Shown in pieces: positions 24,154-36,137 of a stretch of 64,000 nucleotides of DNA. The translations under genes and the position numbers were made by a program. Origin of the DNA: Phyllostachys edulis (taxonomy: Eukaryota > Streptophyta > Magnoliopsida > Poales > Poaceae); NCBI GenBank assembly GCA_036346405.1, contig CM070568.1:35808820-35872819 (forward strand), written 5' to 3'. Numbering within the stretch: the stretch's first letter is position 1; the number at the start of each line of letters is the position of its first letter. The notes beneath the pieces are model-generated. The model ran no database searches and had not been told where the DNA came from. It saw only the letters and a list, made by a program, of their open reading frames with translations.

Positions 24154-24731
24154 TGCCAGGAACTGCAAAGAACAATTCGATAAACAACAGCAAACTCTCG
24201 AATTTCTAGTGGATTTCCAGTGTAGAATAGAAATAGATGAACTAAGACATAAAGTAAGCGATGGCAGGAAGAACTTAGGGTTTTTCATTCATGCCTCCTC
24301 TGATTACAAGTCTGCTTCATATCAACACAGATGCCAGAGCATACCAACAAAATCTGTTGGAAAGGTAAATGGTAATTGACAGGAGATTACAGTAAATAGT
24401 AATTGCTAGGTGAATTAATAACCGAAGGATGTAATAGTAAACACCATCTTTGTTTGTCTGCCGTTGGTTCATCATAACATCCTCTTCAGGCTTCTGGTCC
24501 CTCAGATATAACCCGGCGAACCGGTATGGTTGCATCGCAGCCCTCTAATCCTGAGAACTACTAGAGCTATTGAATTCCTTTGGACTGAACTGAACTGGAC
24601 TTAGAGCTCTAACAAGGAGGTAGTGGCGTGTGGGAAGCCCATTCTCCTCCATGCTACCGCTGGCAGTCGCATGGGAGAGGGCGGGGTGGCAGCGCATGGC
24701 TAAACTGAACTGGACTTAGAGCTCTGACAAT
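24154..24731 (-). repeat. 3' LTR of gypsy element G1
   Basis: Starts TGCCAGGAACTGCAAAG on + and ends TTAGAGCTCTGACA, next to the polypurine tract. It contains a direct repeat: TGAACTGGACTTAGAGCTCT occurs at 24591-24610 and again just before 24731, separated by about 90 bp. Compare the 5' LTR, which lacks the second copy. Confidence 0.75.
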
Positions 24732-24756
24732 CACCTTCCCCTTGAGATCCTTGTCC

Positions 24757-26281
24757 TCAAGGATGAAACTGTGGAAACACTCTGGCTACGAAATCTGCAT
24801 CTTCCCAGGTCGCGGCTTCTGGAGATAAATTTGCCCATTGAATCTTCCATTGAACCACAGGTTCATTGTGCCTTGGTATAATTCTTCTCTCCAGCACTGC
24901 CAGGGGTTCAGTTAATATGTGTCCATCCTTATCTACCGGTGGCAACTCGTGGCTGGGAATTACTTTTGGACCAATGTGCCCCTTCAATTGACTGACATGA
25001 AAAATTGGATGGATTTGGAAACCGTTAGGCAACAATAGTTTGTATCATTGTATGCGGTTCTTCCAATTCTCTCTAATACTCCGTAAGGCCCATAGAATTT
25101 AGAATGCAGTTTTAGTGCTCGGTGGAGTCCCAAGGAATTATGTCTATAAGGTTGCATCTTCAAATACACCATCCTTCCAACTTCAAATTCCCTTTCTGTT
25201 CTGTGTTTATCTGTGAAATATTTCATCCTAGAGCTAGCTTTTTCCAAAATGATTTTAATGGCTTCAAAGGCAGCTCTTCTACTCTGAAGAACATTCCTTG
25301 CTTCCCCAAAGAGAGTCATTCTTAAGAGTTGTATGAAATGAAGTGTTGTACCACCACTCGGCCTGAGATAGCCATGAGTGCCATTTCCTTGGGCTAGCAA
25401 ATGCCATACATCTCAGATAATTCTCCAAACACCGGTTTACCCTCTCTGTTTGCCCATCTGATTGAGGATGGTAAGCACTACTCAATCTCAGTTTCACCCC
25501 CAAAGCCTTAAAGAGTTCTTGCCATAAGGTACTAGTAAAGATTCGATCTCTATCCAAAATAATCACTGTGGGTAAGCCATGCAATTTATAGATGTGGTTT
25601 AGGAAGAGATCTACTACCTGTTGTACTGTGAATGGATGTTTTAAGGACAAAAAATGGGCATATTTGGTGAACTTGTCAACAACTACCATAACCACATCCT
25701 TGTCTTCTGATTTAGGCAGGCCTTCAATAAAGTCCAAGGTGATGTGAGCCCAAGCCATGTCAGGTATAGGCAAAGGTTGCAGCAATCCTGGATAAGGGAT
25801 GTTTTCTGATTTATTTTTCTGGTAGATAGCACATTCCTTCACAAACTTAATAGCTTCAGCTTTCATTCCTAGCCAATGGAACGTTAGCTTTAATCTTTGA
25901 TATGTGGCTCTCTCCCCAGAGTGTTCTCCCACTGCAGAATCATGGAAAGAAGTCAATATTTGCCTCTTGAGATTGTTACTGGCCCCAATGAATATCCTTC
26001 CTTTGTATCTCAAAATCCCATTATATAATGTGCATGGAGGGGTATTGTTGGCATCAATTCTCAATTTCCTTTTAATTTCTTGACTTTTCTCATCATCTTG
26101 ATAACTTTGAATGACTCCAGACATCCACACAGGAATTGCAACTGTAATTGCCTTGTTTTGTTCAACACAAGGAATCCTAGATAAGGCATCAGCAGCCTTG
26201 TTCTCCTTTCCTTTTCTACATTCTACCTTGTAATCATACCCCATTAGCTTAATCATCAATTATGCTGGATTCCATCAGTTA
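24757..26281 (-). pseudogene. Gypsy G1 pol 3' part: integrase and chromodomain
   Basis: From 26281 down: the end of RNase H (KENKAADALSR), an integrase zinc finger (H-x3-H-type start at GEHSGERATYQRLK, but the second cysteine pair is damaged: ECAIYQK), then the DDE core with TLDFIEG, ILDRDRIF and SDGQTERVN. A frameshift near 25300 leads to the C-terminal part (KYFTDKHRTEREFEVGRMVY). A second frame ends in a chromodomain (ERRIIPRHNEPVVQWKIQWA, ATWEDADFV). Chromodomains direct chromovirus insertion to particular chromatin. Confidence 0.87.
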
Positions 26282-27165
26282 ATCTCTGTTGGACCGAAAA
26301 GGCAACTAGAGGGGGGTGAATAGGAGCACACTCACTTTTTCACTTAGGTTAGATTCAACACCAATTTCACTCCAGTAGCTATAGAAGCTATGAAGATCAA
26401 TCTACAAGTACAGCGAAAGACTTGTATTGAATCCAAACCAAAATCCCCAAAGCAAAAGATCAAACGAGGTTCAAACCCTAAGAAATTTGTCGGTGGCGGC
26501 TTATGGTGATCGAGACCGAGGGCGGTCGACCAATTTGAAACTTCTGGCCCGACCGATTTTGTCGAAACGTAAGAACGACTGAAAACTCAAAGCTCAAATC
26601 GACCTAACTTTTGATTCTCACGTCCAAACTCCACGAAACTTGAACCACACCTTCTAAAAGATATTAGGAACCTATTCCAATCAAGGATCGCAGAGATCCA
26701 TGCCAAAGTTTCTATCTTTTTTAGTTTGAATGAAGAGTGCTCCAAAACTGAGTCAAAATTGAAATATGATCTAAAGACTTGCTCGTGGGTGATTGATGAT
26801 CAAGATGATCCTAGATGGGTTCCCACATGTCACAGCAAGTTAGATCAAGGCAAAAAACCAAGTAAAAACTCGTGGATCAAAGAAAGAGTCAAAATCACCA
26901 AATAGAGATAAAGAAAGCAAATGAACTCATCTTTGAGAGAACTTTCTTTGGATTGATTTGATATGGTATTGGTTTACAGCCACTCCATAAATAAAGGACA
27001 AAGACTCAATACATGAGCACGAAATCAAATCCAACTCTCTAGAACCATAACCTCTAACTATCTTCTCCCTAAGCACAAAAGCAAAACTAGGGTTTACAAT
27101 AATGAAAGGGTTGAGGGAGGTGCAGCCACCTCCCTCCTCTACTTATAGTGGAGGCTTAGACCTTC

Positions 27166-30100
27166 TGTAAGATCGAGGAGGCCGACTAGAGGGGGTGAAT
27201 AGGCGGTTTAAAAACTTCTTTTGCTAAAACCGATTTCTAATGCGGAAGCTAATACAAATACGGTTTTTCACAATTAAGGCCTAAATCAACTAGGTTCAAC
27301 TAAGTGCACCAACAATACAAGTCTAATGATAAGTGTAACAATTTAAGCATATGACTTGTAATCAATTCAATTATAGCAATATGAATAGCACAAGGCAAGG
27401 CAAGCATTCATACACAATGAATATAAATGCAATAGTGAAGCACAAGAGATCAAACCACAATTGACACGACGATGTTTTACTGTGGTGTTCGGAGACTTGC
27501 CGGTCTCCCCTAATCCACGTTGAGGCAAGCCCAAACCAATTGGACTGGCTCCACAAATTGAGCACCTTCCTTCAAGGTAAGTCCAACCACTTGGACTGGT
27601 TCCAAACCGAACTAACACCTCGCTCCACTAGGGTTGCTCTTTCCTCCACTCCGGAGATGGCGAGCACCACACCACTCACAAACCGCTCGGGTCTTCTCAC
27701 AAGCTTCTTTGAGAAGATCACCGACGCATGACGTCTCCACGCCGTCTAGGTGTCGGCAAACACCAAGAGTAACAAGTCTCCAACTTTCACTTGAACCAAT
27801 CAAGTGTCAAAACTCAAGTGGATACTCAATCCACTACCTAAGGCAACACATGCACTTAGGGTTTGCCTCTCAAGCTCACTAAGTGCAACACATGCACAAA
27901 TGAGAGTAGAGGGCTTGCTCTTTGCTCAAAGGAGTGTATAATGGCACCAGCCATTTTCCCACACATGGCCAAGGTGGTATTTATAGCCCACACACAAAAA
28001 CTAGCCGTTGTGGAAAAGTCTGCTAAAAAATCAGCACATGCGGTACGACCTAGGGTACGGTAAAACCGCACTTCCTCCAACGGTTATAAAACTAGTGGTT
28101 GGGCACCGGTGCGGTACGACCGCCAACTAACATGCGGCACTACCGCTTGGTCCGGTCGTACCGCTCAAGAAGCGCGGTACTACCGTCTCAAGAGAGTCAC
28201 CGAACCAAAATACACCGGTACTGTTTTAATTGAACCGCCAACTGGAAATCGGAACAACCGATACGCGGTCATACCGCACCAAAATCCGGTCGAACCACAG
28301 CGTTGTTGAACCGCCCATAACACGTCGGTACAATCGATTTTCCTGAGGAAAACAACAGTTTGCATCCAAAACAAATTCAATTGCAAAACACATTTGACAA
28401 TTGACAAGTGATGCAAACAAGGGTTCAAAGGCAAGATTCTCAACAAGTTACAAAACACATTTGTACACTTTTAGAATCAATGGCACAAAGAAAAGGTACA
28501 TGGACTTAAACCATTTGCAAACTAAAGTCACATGCAACAAGGAACATATATAAGCCTCAACTATTTGCAAAACACATTTGCAAATAATAGCATCATGCCA
28601 CAAGGATAAGGTGCATGGACCTAGACCATTTGCAAAACACATTCGCAAAATTAAGTCACATGCTACAAGGATTATCCATGAGCCACAACTATTTGCAAAA
28701 CACATTCGCAAATATTGGCAACATGTTAAGATGAGCTAGAGCAAACACAATGAGCTATCAACACATAACTAACTCAAGCTACTAGTCAAAGACCCCTCTT
28801 AATAGTACGCAACCTATACTAGCAATCCGGTTTCCCAACCAAACACCGAGACCGGTAAAAGACTAGGAACACATCCTTAGCCCTAGCTAGTCATACCTTT
28901 GCCTTGAGCAACCACTTGAAGCTTGATGACGTACATCTTCACTTCAAGTCCGGGTCATTGACTTGAAATGCATCAACCCATGATGTATCCTTCACTTGAC
29001 CTCCATCAACACATGATGAGTCTTTTTTTGACTTGATGATCAACTCATGATCATCTCCTCTTCTTAAACATCATCGACACACGATGATTCCCTTTTCTTG
29101 ATATGCATCAACACATGATGCATTCTTCACTCGATCTCCATCAACACACGATGGACCTTCTCTTTACTTGATGATCAACTCATGATCATCTCTTCTTCTA
29201 GAAATTGACATGCATCAACACATGATGCATCCTTTACTTCAAGCTCTTCATCTTCAATATCATCAGCACATGATGATCTTCTCCACTTCGAGATCTTGAC
29301 TTGATGCTCATCAACACATGATGACATCCTTCATCCCGAACCTTGACTTGATGACCATCAACACATGATGTCATCCAAAGTCTCTAACCACATGGAACTC
29401 AACCTATTCATCCAACTCAAGGAAAGAGTTAGTTCCACAATATGATTATCATTAATTACCACACCATACCATTAACTCATAATGGTGGGATAAGATATCA
29501 CAATCTTTCCCTCTTTGGTAATTGATGATAATCACTTCAATAACAAATAATTGAATGTAGATTGGTATGAGTATATAAGCACTACACAAGTTGTATATAC
29601 TCATTTGAATATATATAACTACACAAGTTATATATACTCAAAGGATATATGAGCACACATGTCTCATATACACACATGAATATGTTAACTACACAAGTTA
29701 TATATATTCAAGGATATGTGAGTACACATGAAATACATAAGTTATGTTATACTCACATATAAGTATATTTAGACTACACAAGTCTTATATACTCACATGA
29801 ATATATTAACTACACAAGTTAAATATATCCAAGGATATATGAACTACACAAGTCCCATATACTCATATGAATATATTAACTACGCAAGTTAAATATATTC
29901 AAAGGATATGTTTCAAAGTAAAGATCCCAAATATAAGTTGACAAAGGAATATGGATCAATACTATTGAAACCAAAAAACATAGAATGAACTCTCCCTAAA
30001 TGTGTGCATACACGAATGTGTAATAAGAACATGTGCACATATTCAAGTTAACCTTTTGGTGGAATTCAACCTATATTTTGTATCCGAGGAATGCAACAAG

Positions 30101-30419
30101 ATATAAGAATACAAAGTAGAATGCATACCTCTTTTGTTCTTTATATCCAAACAAGACTAATCATAAGATAAGGCAAATAGAAGAGTTAGTCTCACAAATA
30201 GATTTATCATTATGAATGCATACCTGTTTGAATTTTTCCTTTTGTTTATCTAGTGAATTGGATTTGTCATTAATCACTTGCATGCCTTCATGATTATCAC
30301 CTTTATATCCAAATAAGACTACACAATATGTATATCAGTAAAAGTGTTAGTCTCACAATTAGATTTGTCATTAATCACCAAAACTTCATTAACACATAAT
30401 GGTAGGTCTAGATCCTTCA
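27166..30419 (+). mobile_element. Solo LTR, 3.25 kb, nested in the F1 solo LTR
   Basis: It begins TGTAAGATCG and ends GATCCTTCA, with a perfect 5-bp duplication CCTTC (27161-27165 and 30420-30424). The start shares CTAGAGGGGGTGAATAGG with the F1 terminus, so the two LTR families are distantly related or share a terminal module. A TATA-like TATTTATAG lies near 27973-27984. No gag or pol is seen. The downstream half holds several simple arrays. Confidence 0.85.
28380..29915. repeat. Three short-period arrays inside the 3.25-kb solo LTR
   Basis: (1) 28380-28720: repeats of TTTGCAAAACACATTTGCAAA about 70-80 bp apart. (2) 28920-29390: repeats of CATCAACACATGATG, often followed by a copy of CTTGACTTGATG. 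(3) 29560-29915: repeats of ATATACTCAnATGAATAT with ACTACACAAGTTA. Units diverge and spacing varies. There are no regular spacers and no cas genes, so these are degenerate tandem repeats. Confidence 0.75.
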
Positions 30420-31537
30420 CCTTCTAGAAGCATTAACCCTAATGGGCTCCCGTTAAGGCCCAACACAAACAGGTCACACACGCACGTATTTTAAAGCGCC
30501 GTCTTCATCTCCTCTTGACCTAATCTACTTCTCCACACACCGTCTTGCACCGAGGGTTGGCAAAAGGTCACTAAGGCTGTATTTGGTAAAATTACCAAAA
30601 TACCCCTTCTCGATCTTTTTCGAAGACCGAGTCCCATCTTCGTGAAGCACCTCTCATGCTTTGTCACATGTAGGTTGATCCAACGGCTCTCATCATGTCG
30701 ACAAGTCTCTCCTATTCGGCTCCCACCAAAACCACCATGGCACTTGCACCGACCCCCGCGCCGCTTGATCCAACACATCGCACCGAACTGCCCGTTCGGT
30801 CACCTTTGTCCCTCTTGCGCCATGCTTGACTCCATTGACCTCACCCGGCATCCCCGATCGTTCTGAACCTCAGATCTCCAAGCTTAGTCTCGATCATCCT
30901 CGCCGTTGACCGTCATTGACCTCCAAGCAACAACCTGCACAACAATAGATAAAGAAATCGATTCTGGGAACAAGTTCTTCACAACTTGACCCACGTTAGT
31001 CAAAACATGCATCATGCAACACATATGCCATGAAACCCATGAATATGACCTAACCAAGCAATCATCGCCACCGAGTTGACCAATGAACAAACCAAAACCG
31101 GTCAGACCGCCACTTTGGCTGGTCTGACCGCCGCCTTGGCGATCGATCACCACTGGTTGGCCCGACCGCCCACCGACTTAGCCAAAATTTCCTTCCTAGA
31201 AATCCGAAACCTACTGAAATTTTCAAACCAACAAAACTTTTGCCTAGAAGCTCCAAAAATTATGAGACCAAGTGTAGTGGAATCTACTCTCTTGCCTACA
31301 CCCTCTATTTTTGGTCCAGCTCCAAAATCCAACATCTCATTAAGGCCGGTCTGACCGATTTCCCAAAGCCGGTCCGATCACTTCTTGGGTCGACCGCCAC
31401 AGGCGGTCAGATCGCCACTTACCTGACAGCAGTTTGAACTTCACCGAAAACACGTGATTCGACAAACCTTCAACTCTATTGCCAATTGTACCATCATCCT
31501 AAGATCATGAGCATATCCCCATGATATCCACAATCTC

Positions 31538-33269
31538 TGCTCTGCTATATACTTCAGACTTTGTTGGTCAGTCTTGATAATCAGGCTAGTACCTATGAAA
31601 TAGTGTTTCCATTTCTTAATAGCCTCTAATATTGCCAAAGCCTCCTTATCATAAGTGAACATAGTTGCATCCTTTGATTCAATTGCCCTGCTCATGAAAG
31701 AAATGGGTCTTCCTTACCGCATGAGTACCGCCCTAATCCCATAACCACTGGCATTAGTTTCCAATACAAAGGGTTGGTTAAAATCAAGTAGAGCTAATAC
31801 TGGAGCCTTAGTCAGTGCATCCTTTAACTTAAGACAAGCCTTTTTTGCTCATAACCCCACTGGAAAGCATTATTCTTGAGCGTATTAAACATGGGTCTAC
31901 AGATTAACCCAAAGTCCTTGATGAACCTTCTATAGTAGCCAACTAGCCCTAGGAATCCCCTCAATTGAGTTACATTTGTAGGATTGGGCCACTCGCTAAC
32001 TGCCAATATCTTCTCAGGGTCGATTGCCAATCCAGCATGACTAATGATATGCCCCAAATACTCCACTTGCAGTTGCCTAGATGCACGTTTACTCAACTTA
32101 GCATATAGTTGATTTCATCTCAATATTCCCAAGACCTGGTGTAAGTGTCCCTTGTGCTCATCCAGGTTAGGACTGTAAATAAGGATATCATCAAAGAAAA
32201 CCAAAACAATTTTCCTTAAGAATGGTGACATTATTTTGTTCATGAGTGATTGGAAGGTAGCACGGGCATTAGTCAACCCAAATGGCATCACAAGATATTC
32301 AAAGTGTCTTGTGTGGGTACTGAAAGCAGTTTTAAAGATGTCAGAAGATTCCATCCTTATTTGATGATAGTCAGATCTAAGATCTATCTTGGAGAAGTAT
32401 TTAGCTCCATTCAATTCATCCAATAAATCTTCAATAATTGGAATAGGATATTTGTTCTTGACTTTGTTGGCATTCAACATTCTATAATTGATGCAAAGTC
32501 TCCAAGTTCCATCCTTCTTCTTAACCAAAATGGCTGGTGAAGAATATGGACTCATGCTAGGCCTGATAATGTTACTCTCTAGCAACTGTTCAACTAATCC
32601 TTCCATTGCATCCTTCTTGTAATGAGGAAACCTGTAAAGTCTTGAGTTTACTGGTTTAGCATCAGGTATTAATGGAATGGTGTGGTCACATTCTCTCACA
32701 GGAGGCAATTGTGTTGGTTCTTTGAACACATCAGTGAACTCTCTCAGAATTAGTTAAATTTCAGGTTGTATGTCTTGCGCCTTCTCTCCAGTCTTCAAAA
32801 CAGCCTTAGAGTATATGATAGCTCCAACTACTCCCTTGTTCATCATCTTCTTCAATTGCATTACATTGATGATACAATTTTCTTGGGGATACATTTCATC
32901 CCTAAACTTCACGATTTTCTTCCCTTCTTTACAAATGCTAAACTCTCTAGTCTTCAAATTAAGGCTCATTGGGCTATGGTCGTAAATCCAATAACTTCCA
33001 AAAACAATGTCATACCCCTTCAGTTCCAATAATATGAAATTAGCCTGAAACTTCTCCCCTTGTATTTCATATGAACACCCTAGGCATTGTGAATCACTGT
33101 TCAGAGTATTACCATTTGTCACTACCACCCTGATTTGTGTACTGTTGGTTATTTCACACTGAGACTTGAGTGCTGTAGTGGGTGTTATAAATGTAGCAGT
33201 GCTTCCACTGTCAACCAAGGCTATGGTATTGAACTGCCTTACTTTTACCCTCAGTGTAAAGGTGCTCAT
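31538..33269 (-). pseudogene. Gypsy G1 pol 5' part: protease, reverse transcriptase, RNase H
   Basis: Protease near the start has the aspartic motif ALVDSGSTATFI. Reverse transcriptase follows (32729 downward) with SPYSSPAILVKKKDGTWRLC, KIDLRSDYHQIRM, MPFGLTNARATFQ and the catalytic box VFFDDILIYS. RNase H opens near 31695 (TYDKEALAILEAIKKWKHY) and is cut at EQRL by the F1 solo LTR. Stops near 32754 and 32110 and a frameshift between 31824 and 31695 disable it. Confidence 0.88.
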
Positions 33270-33339
33270 CCCTGAACTGGTACCAGATATGGCGTGTATT
33301 AATACATGTAGTTTCTCATCCTCACTCTTGTGTTCAGGA

Positions 33340-35044
33340 CTGCTAGCTAGGAGGTGTATACCCCTTCTATATTCTCCTCACCTGCCTCTTCCTCATCATC
33401 CACAGTGATCAAATGAATTTGTTTATGAAATTTGAATACCTTGTTGTGCACGGGTACCCATGGTTCACTGCATCTGAAACATTTTCCTCCACCCCACTTA
33501 CTTCCACTGCTTGCAGTAATTTTATCCCCAAACTTTGACTTTGCCCCATTAGCTTTCCATTTGTTCTGGTTGCTACTCTGAGTTGGTCCTTTTGAACTGC
33601 TACTGGGATTCCAGTTTGAACTTCTCCTGTATGATGGACTATTTTCATAATTCCTTGCATGTGCATAAGCTTCTACTGAGGTCTTAGGTTCTAATGATTT
33701 CAGGGGTGTTTTGATGTACCCTTTTAATCCAAACACAAAATACTCCAAGAAATATCCTTCCTTGAGTGCTGAATTGTTTCTCTTCACAAGGGACATCAGA
33801 TTTTCAAACTTATCAATGTAAGCCTCGACAGTTCCCTCTTGATTCAATCCTCTGAAAGCCTCTGTCACTTCATATCTTGTCTCAGCTGCAAATCTTTTTT
33901 TGATCATAATACAGAAATGCTGCCAAGATAGAGGCCCAATGTATATTTCATTGTTGTTGATCCATTGATCATTCTTTCCAGTGAGATAGACTTCGGCTAT
34001 CGCAACCTTTTGTTCATCAGGGATCTTAGTCAATTCAAAATACCTCTCAGCCTTCCTAATCCAAGCTTCAGGCTGTTCTCCATCAAACATGGGAAAATCC
34101 AACTTGGGGCCTCAGCTAAATTGCTGGTTATACAGATTTCCATTTCTGACTAGGCTTGTTGGAAACTGGCACTAACTTTGGTAATGTAATTCAGGTGCTC
34201 TTGTCGATGGATAATAACCCTAAGAGTCATTCCTGAATGGTGGAGCACTACTAACTGGACAATAATAATTATTGCTCTGTGTAGGTATGTAGGGTGGCAA
34301 ATATGGTGGATTGGAACTAACACATTGGGGTGCAAATGTTCCATTTTCCATCACCACATGAAACATACTTACTCCAAAGGTTCCATTAACTACATTCAAT
34401 GGAGGTCCATTAATCCCTTGACTATCCAGCTGGCCCATCCTATTCATTCCCGGCATACTCCCAGTCGAAGGTGGAGGCAATAACATAGAACCAGTTCTAA
34501 GTGTCAATGGCATGCCAAAAGGTATAGGGAGCGTACTCTGTATTAATGGGCTGGTGTTCTCCATTGGGAAAACTAAATGTCCACTTCTAGGAGTAGCATA
34601 AGGACATCCCTCAGGGTTAGATGGTCTAACCTCTAGATGATGATGAAGCCAACTGTCATCCCCTTCTACCGTCGCCACATTACTCGCTACTTCCCCATCC
34701 TCCTTCTTTTCTATCAGTGTCTTCAGCATTTCTATCATCACATCTACTTTGGATGAACTTTCTTAGACCCTTTCCTGTGGTCGCCCCATCTGAATCTGAA
34801 CATTCTCTGAATGTTCATCCACTTGTTGTTCCATACGGCTAATCTCCTTCTTCATCACCTCTAGATCTCTCATGACCGTACTTCCTAACTCCTCAACCCC
34901 CTTTGGCATCTTAGCAATTGGGGATTTTACAAGAAGACTGGGAACTCTTCTCAACCCTACTGCTAGATTCTGTGCGCTTAGGCTGGAGCTTTCTTGAACT
35001 GGATTAGGAATTTTACAGAGGAAACACAGTTCCCCAACCCTCAC
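33340..35044 (-). pseudogene. Gypsy G1 gag
   Basis: One frame runs from 35044 to 33347, broken by stops near 34765, 34218, about 34157 and about 34115. It contains a charged N-terminal helix region (VMKKEISRMEQQVDEHSENV), a low-complexity central stretch, and the gypsy gag core (FPMFDGEQPEAWIRKAERYF, then TVEAYIDKFENLM). A CCHC-type knuckle follows (KCFRCSEPWVPVHNK), but only the first part is conserved. Gag would form the particle. The frame is lost before the protease. Confidence 0.82.
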
Positions 35045-35106
35045 TATTCAAGAACTACTCCAAATCTAATTGATCCGAGAATCAATCCTGGGCTCTCATA
35101 CCATAT

Positions 35107-35652
35107 TGTCAGGAATTGCAAAGAGCAATTCGACAAACAACATCAAACTCTCGAATTTTTGGTGGATTTCCAGTGTAGAATAGACATAGATGAACTAACA
35201 TATAAAGTAAGCGATGACAGGAAGAACTTAGGGTTTTTCATTCATGCCTCCTCTGATTACAAGTCTGCTTCATATCAACGCAGATGAACATACTGACAAA
35301 ATCAGTTGGAAAGGTAAATGGTAATTGACAGGAGATTATAGTAAATAGTAATTGCTAGGTGAATTAATAACCGAAGGATGCAATAGTAAACACCATCTTC
35401 GTTTGTCTGCAGTTGGTTCATCATAACATCCTCTTCAGGCTTCTAGTACCTCAGATATAACCCAGCGAACTGGTATGGTTGCATCGCAACCCTCCAATCC
35501 TGAGAACTACTAGAGCTATTGAATTCCTTTGGACTAAACTGAACTAGACTTAGAGCTCTGACAAGGAGGCAGCGGCGTGTGTGAAGCCCATTCTCCTCCA
35601 TGCTACCACTGGCGGACGCATGGGAGAGGGCGAGGTGGCGGCGCATGGCATG
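35107..35652 (-). repeat. 5' LTR of gypsy element G1 (outer end uncertain)
   Basis: Starts TGTCAGGAATTGCAAAG on + and matches the 3' LTR through GAGCTCTGACA (35563) and a further 89 bp to GCGCATGGC (35652). There the match stops; the final 29 bp of the 3' LTR (second TAAACTGAACT...CTGACA) is absent here. Confidence 0.7.
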
Positions 35653-36137
35653 CGGAGTTACGGCCAGGTCAAGGGAGCGAACAGGGGGCGGGTAGGACCT
35701 GTGGAGAAGATGCGATCGGGAGTATGGAGGTGGAGGAGGAGGAATCGAGCGACGGGGAGGAATAAGCGGATTTGAGGTGGCGGCGACCGGCGGGGTGGGA
35801 GGCGGCGTCGAAAGTGGGATGGGGGGATTCCATTGGATGAGAGTGGGGGAGGAGGATAGAATGGGTAGCGGCATGGGTGGCTACCGCCTCGGCACCTATC
35901 GGGCGCAGGGGATGTGGAGAGGTGGAGACAGCGACACAGGTGAGGTAGGCGACGGCTCGAGGGAGGTGGAGCAGAGGCACGGGGGAGGAGGAGGCGGCCG
36001 GGGAGGAGAACATCGCGATGCAGGAGGGTGGTGGCGTTGGGAAGGAGATGCGGTTGTGTTGCGCAAGGTTTGGGAGCCCGCGGCGTGCGCAACTACGTGT
36101 AGGGTGCGAACAGGAAGGAAGGAGGGGATTTTGGGAG
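35653..36137. other. GC-rich purine-biased interval between G1 and hAT element
   Basis: G/A-rich on +, with GGAGG runs. Frames on both strands are long but of low complexity. It could be LTR sequence missing from the 3' LTR copy or a gene leader. No gene is called. Confidence 0.35.

Larger units (their letters stand above)
26287..31532 (-). mobile_element. Solo LTR (family F1) inserted in the RNase H region of G1
   Basis: On + the element runs from TGTTGGACCG to GATATCCACA with a perfect 5-bp duplication ATCTC (26282-26286 and 31533-31537) lying inside the G1 reading frame at EQRL. Removing the nested element at 27166-30419 leaves 1987 bp, aligning with the solo LTR at 2174-4232 in the opposite orientation (ACTTATAGTG near 27140 is the - strand TATA region). 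No internal domain or second LTR is present. Confidence 0.88.
24154..35652 (-). mobile_element. Gypsy (chromovirus) LTR retrotransposon G1, decayed and split by nested insertions
   Basis: LTRs lie at 24154-24731 and from 35107, with a primer site (TGGTATGAGAGC on -) just inside the 5' LTR at about 35092-35103 and a polypurine tract (CAAGGGGAAGGTGAT on -) next to the 3' LTR. Order on - is gag, protease, RT, RNase H, [insertion 26287-31532], integrase, chromodomain: the order of Ty3/gypsy chromoviruses. Coding parts have stops and frameshifts, so it cannot move on its own. The flanking 5-bp sites TGGAG (24149-24153) and AGGAG (35564-35568) differ at one base and are only a possible duplication, because the 5' LTR edge is ambiguous. 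Confidence 0.85.

Noticed and set aside
28920..29390. CRISPR-like repeated CATCAACACATGATG
   Set aside because: Spacing is irregular, units degenerate, the genome is a plant nucleus and the array lies inside a solo LTR.
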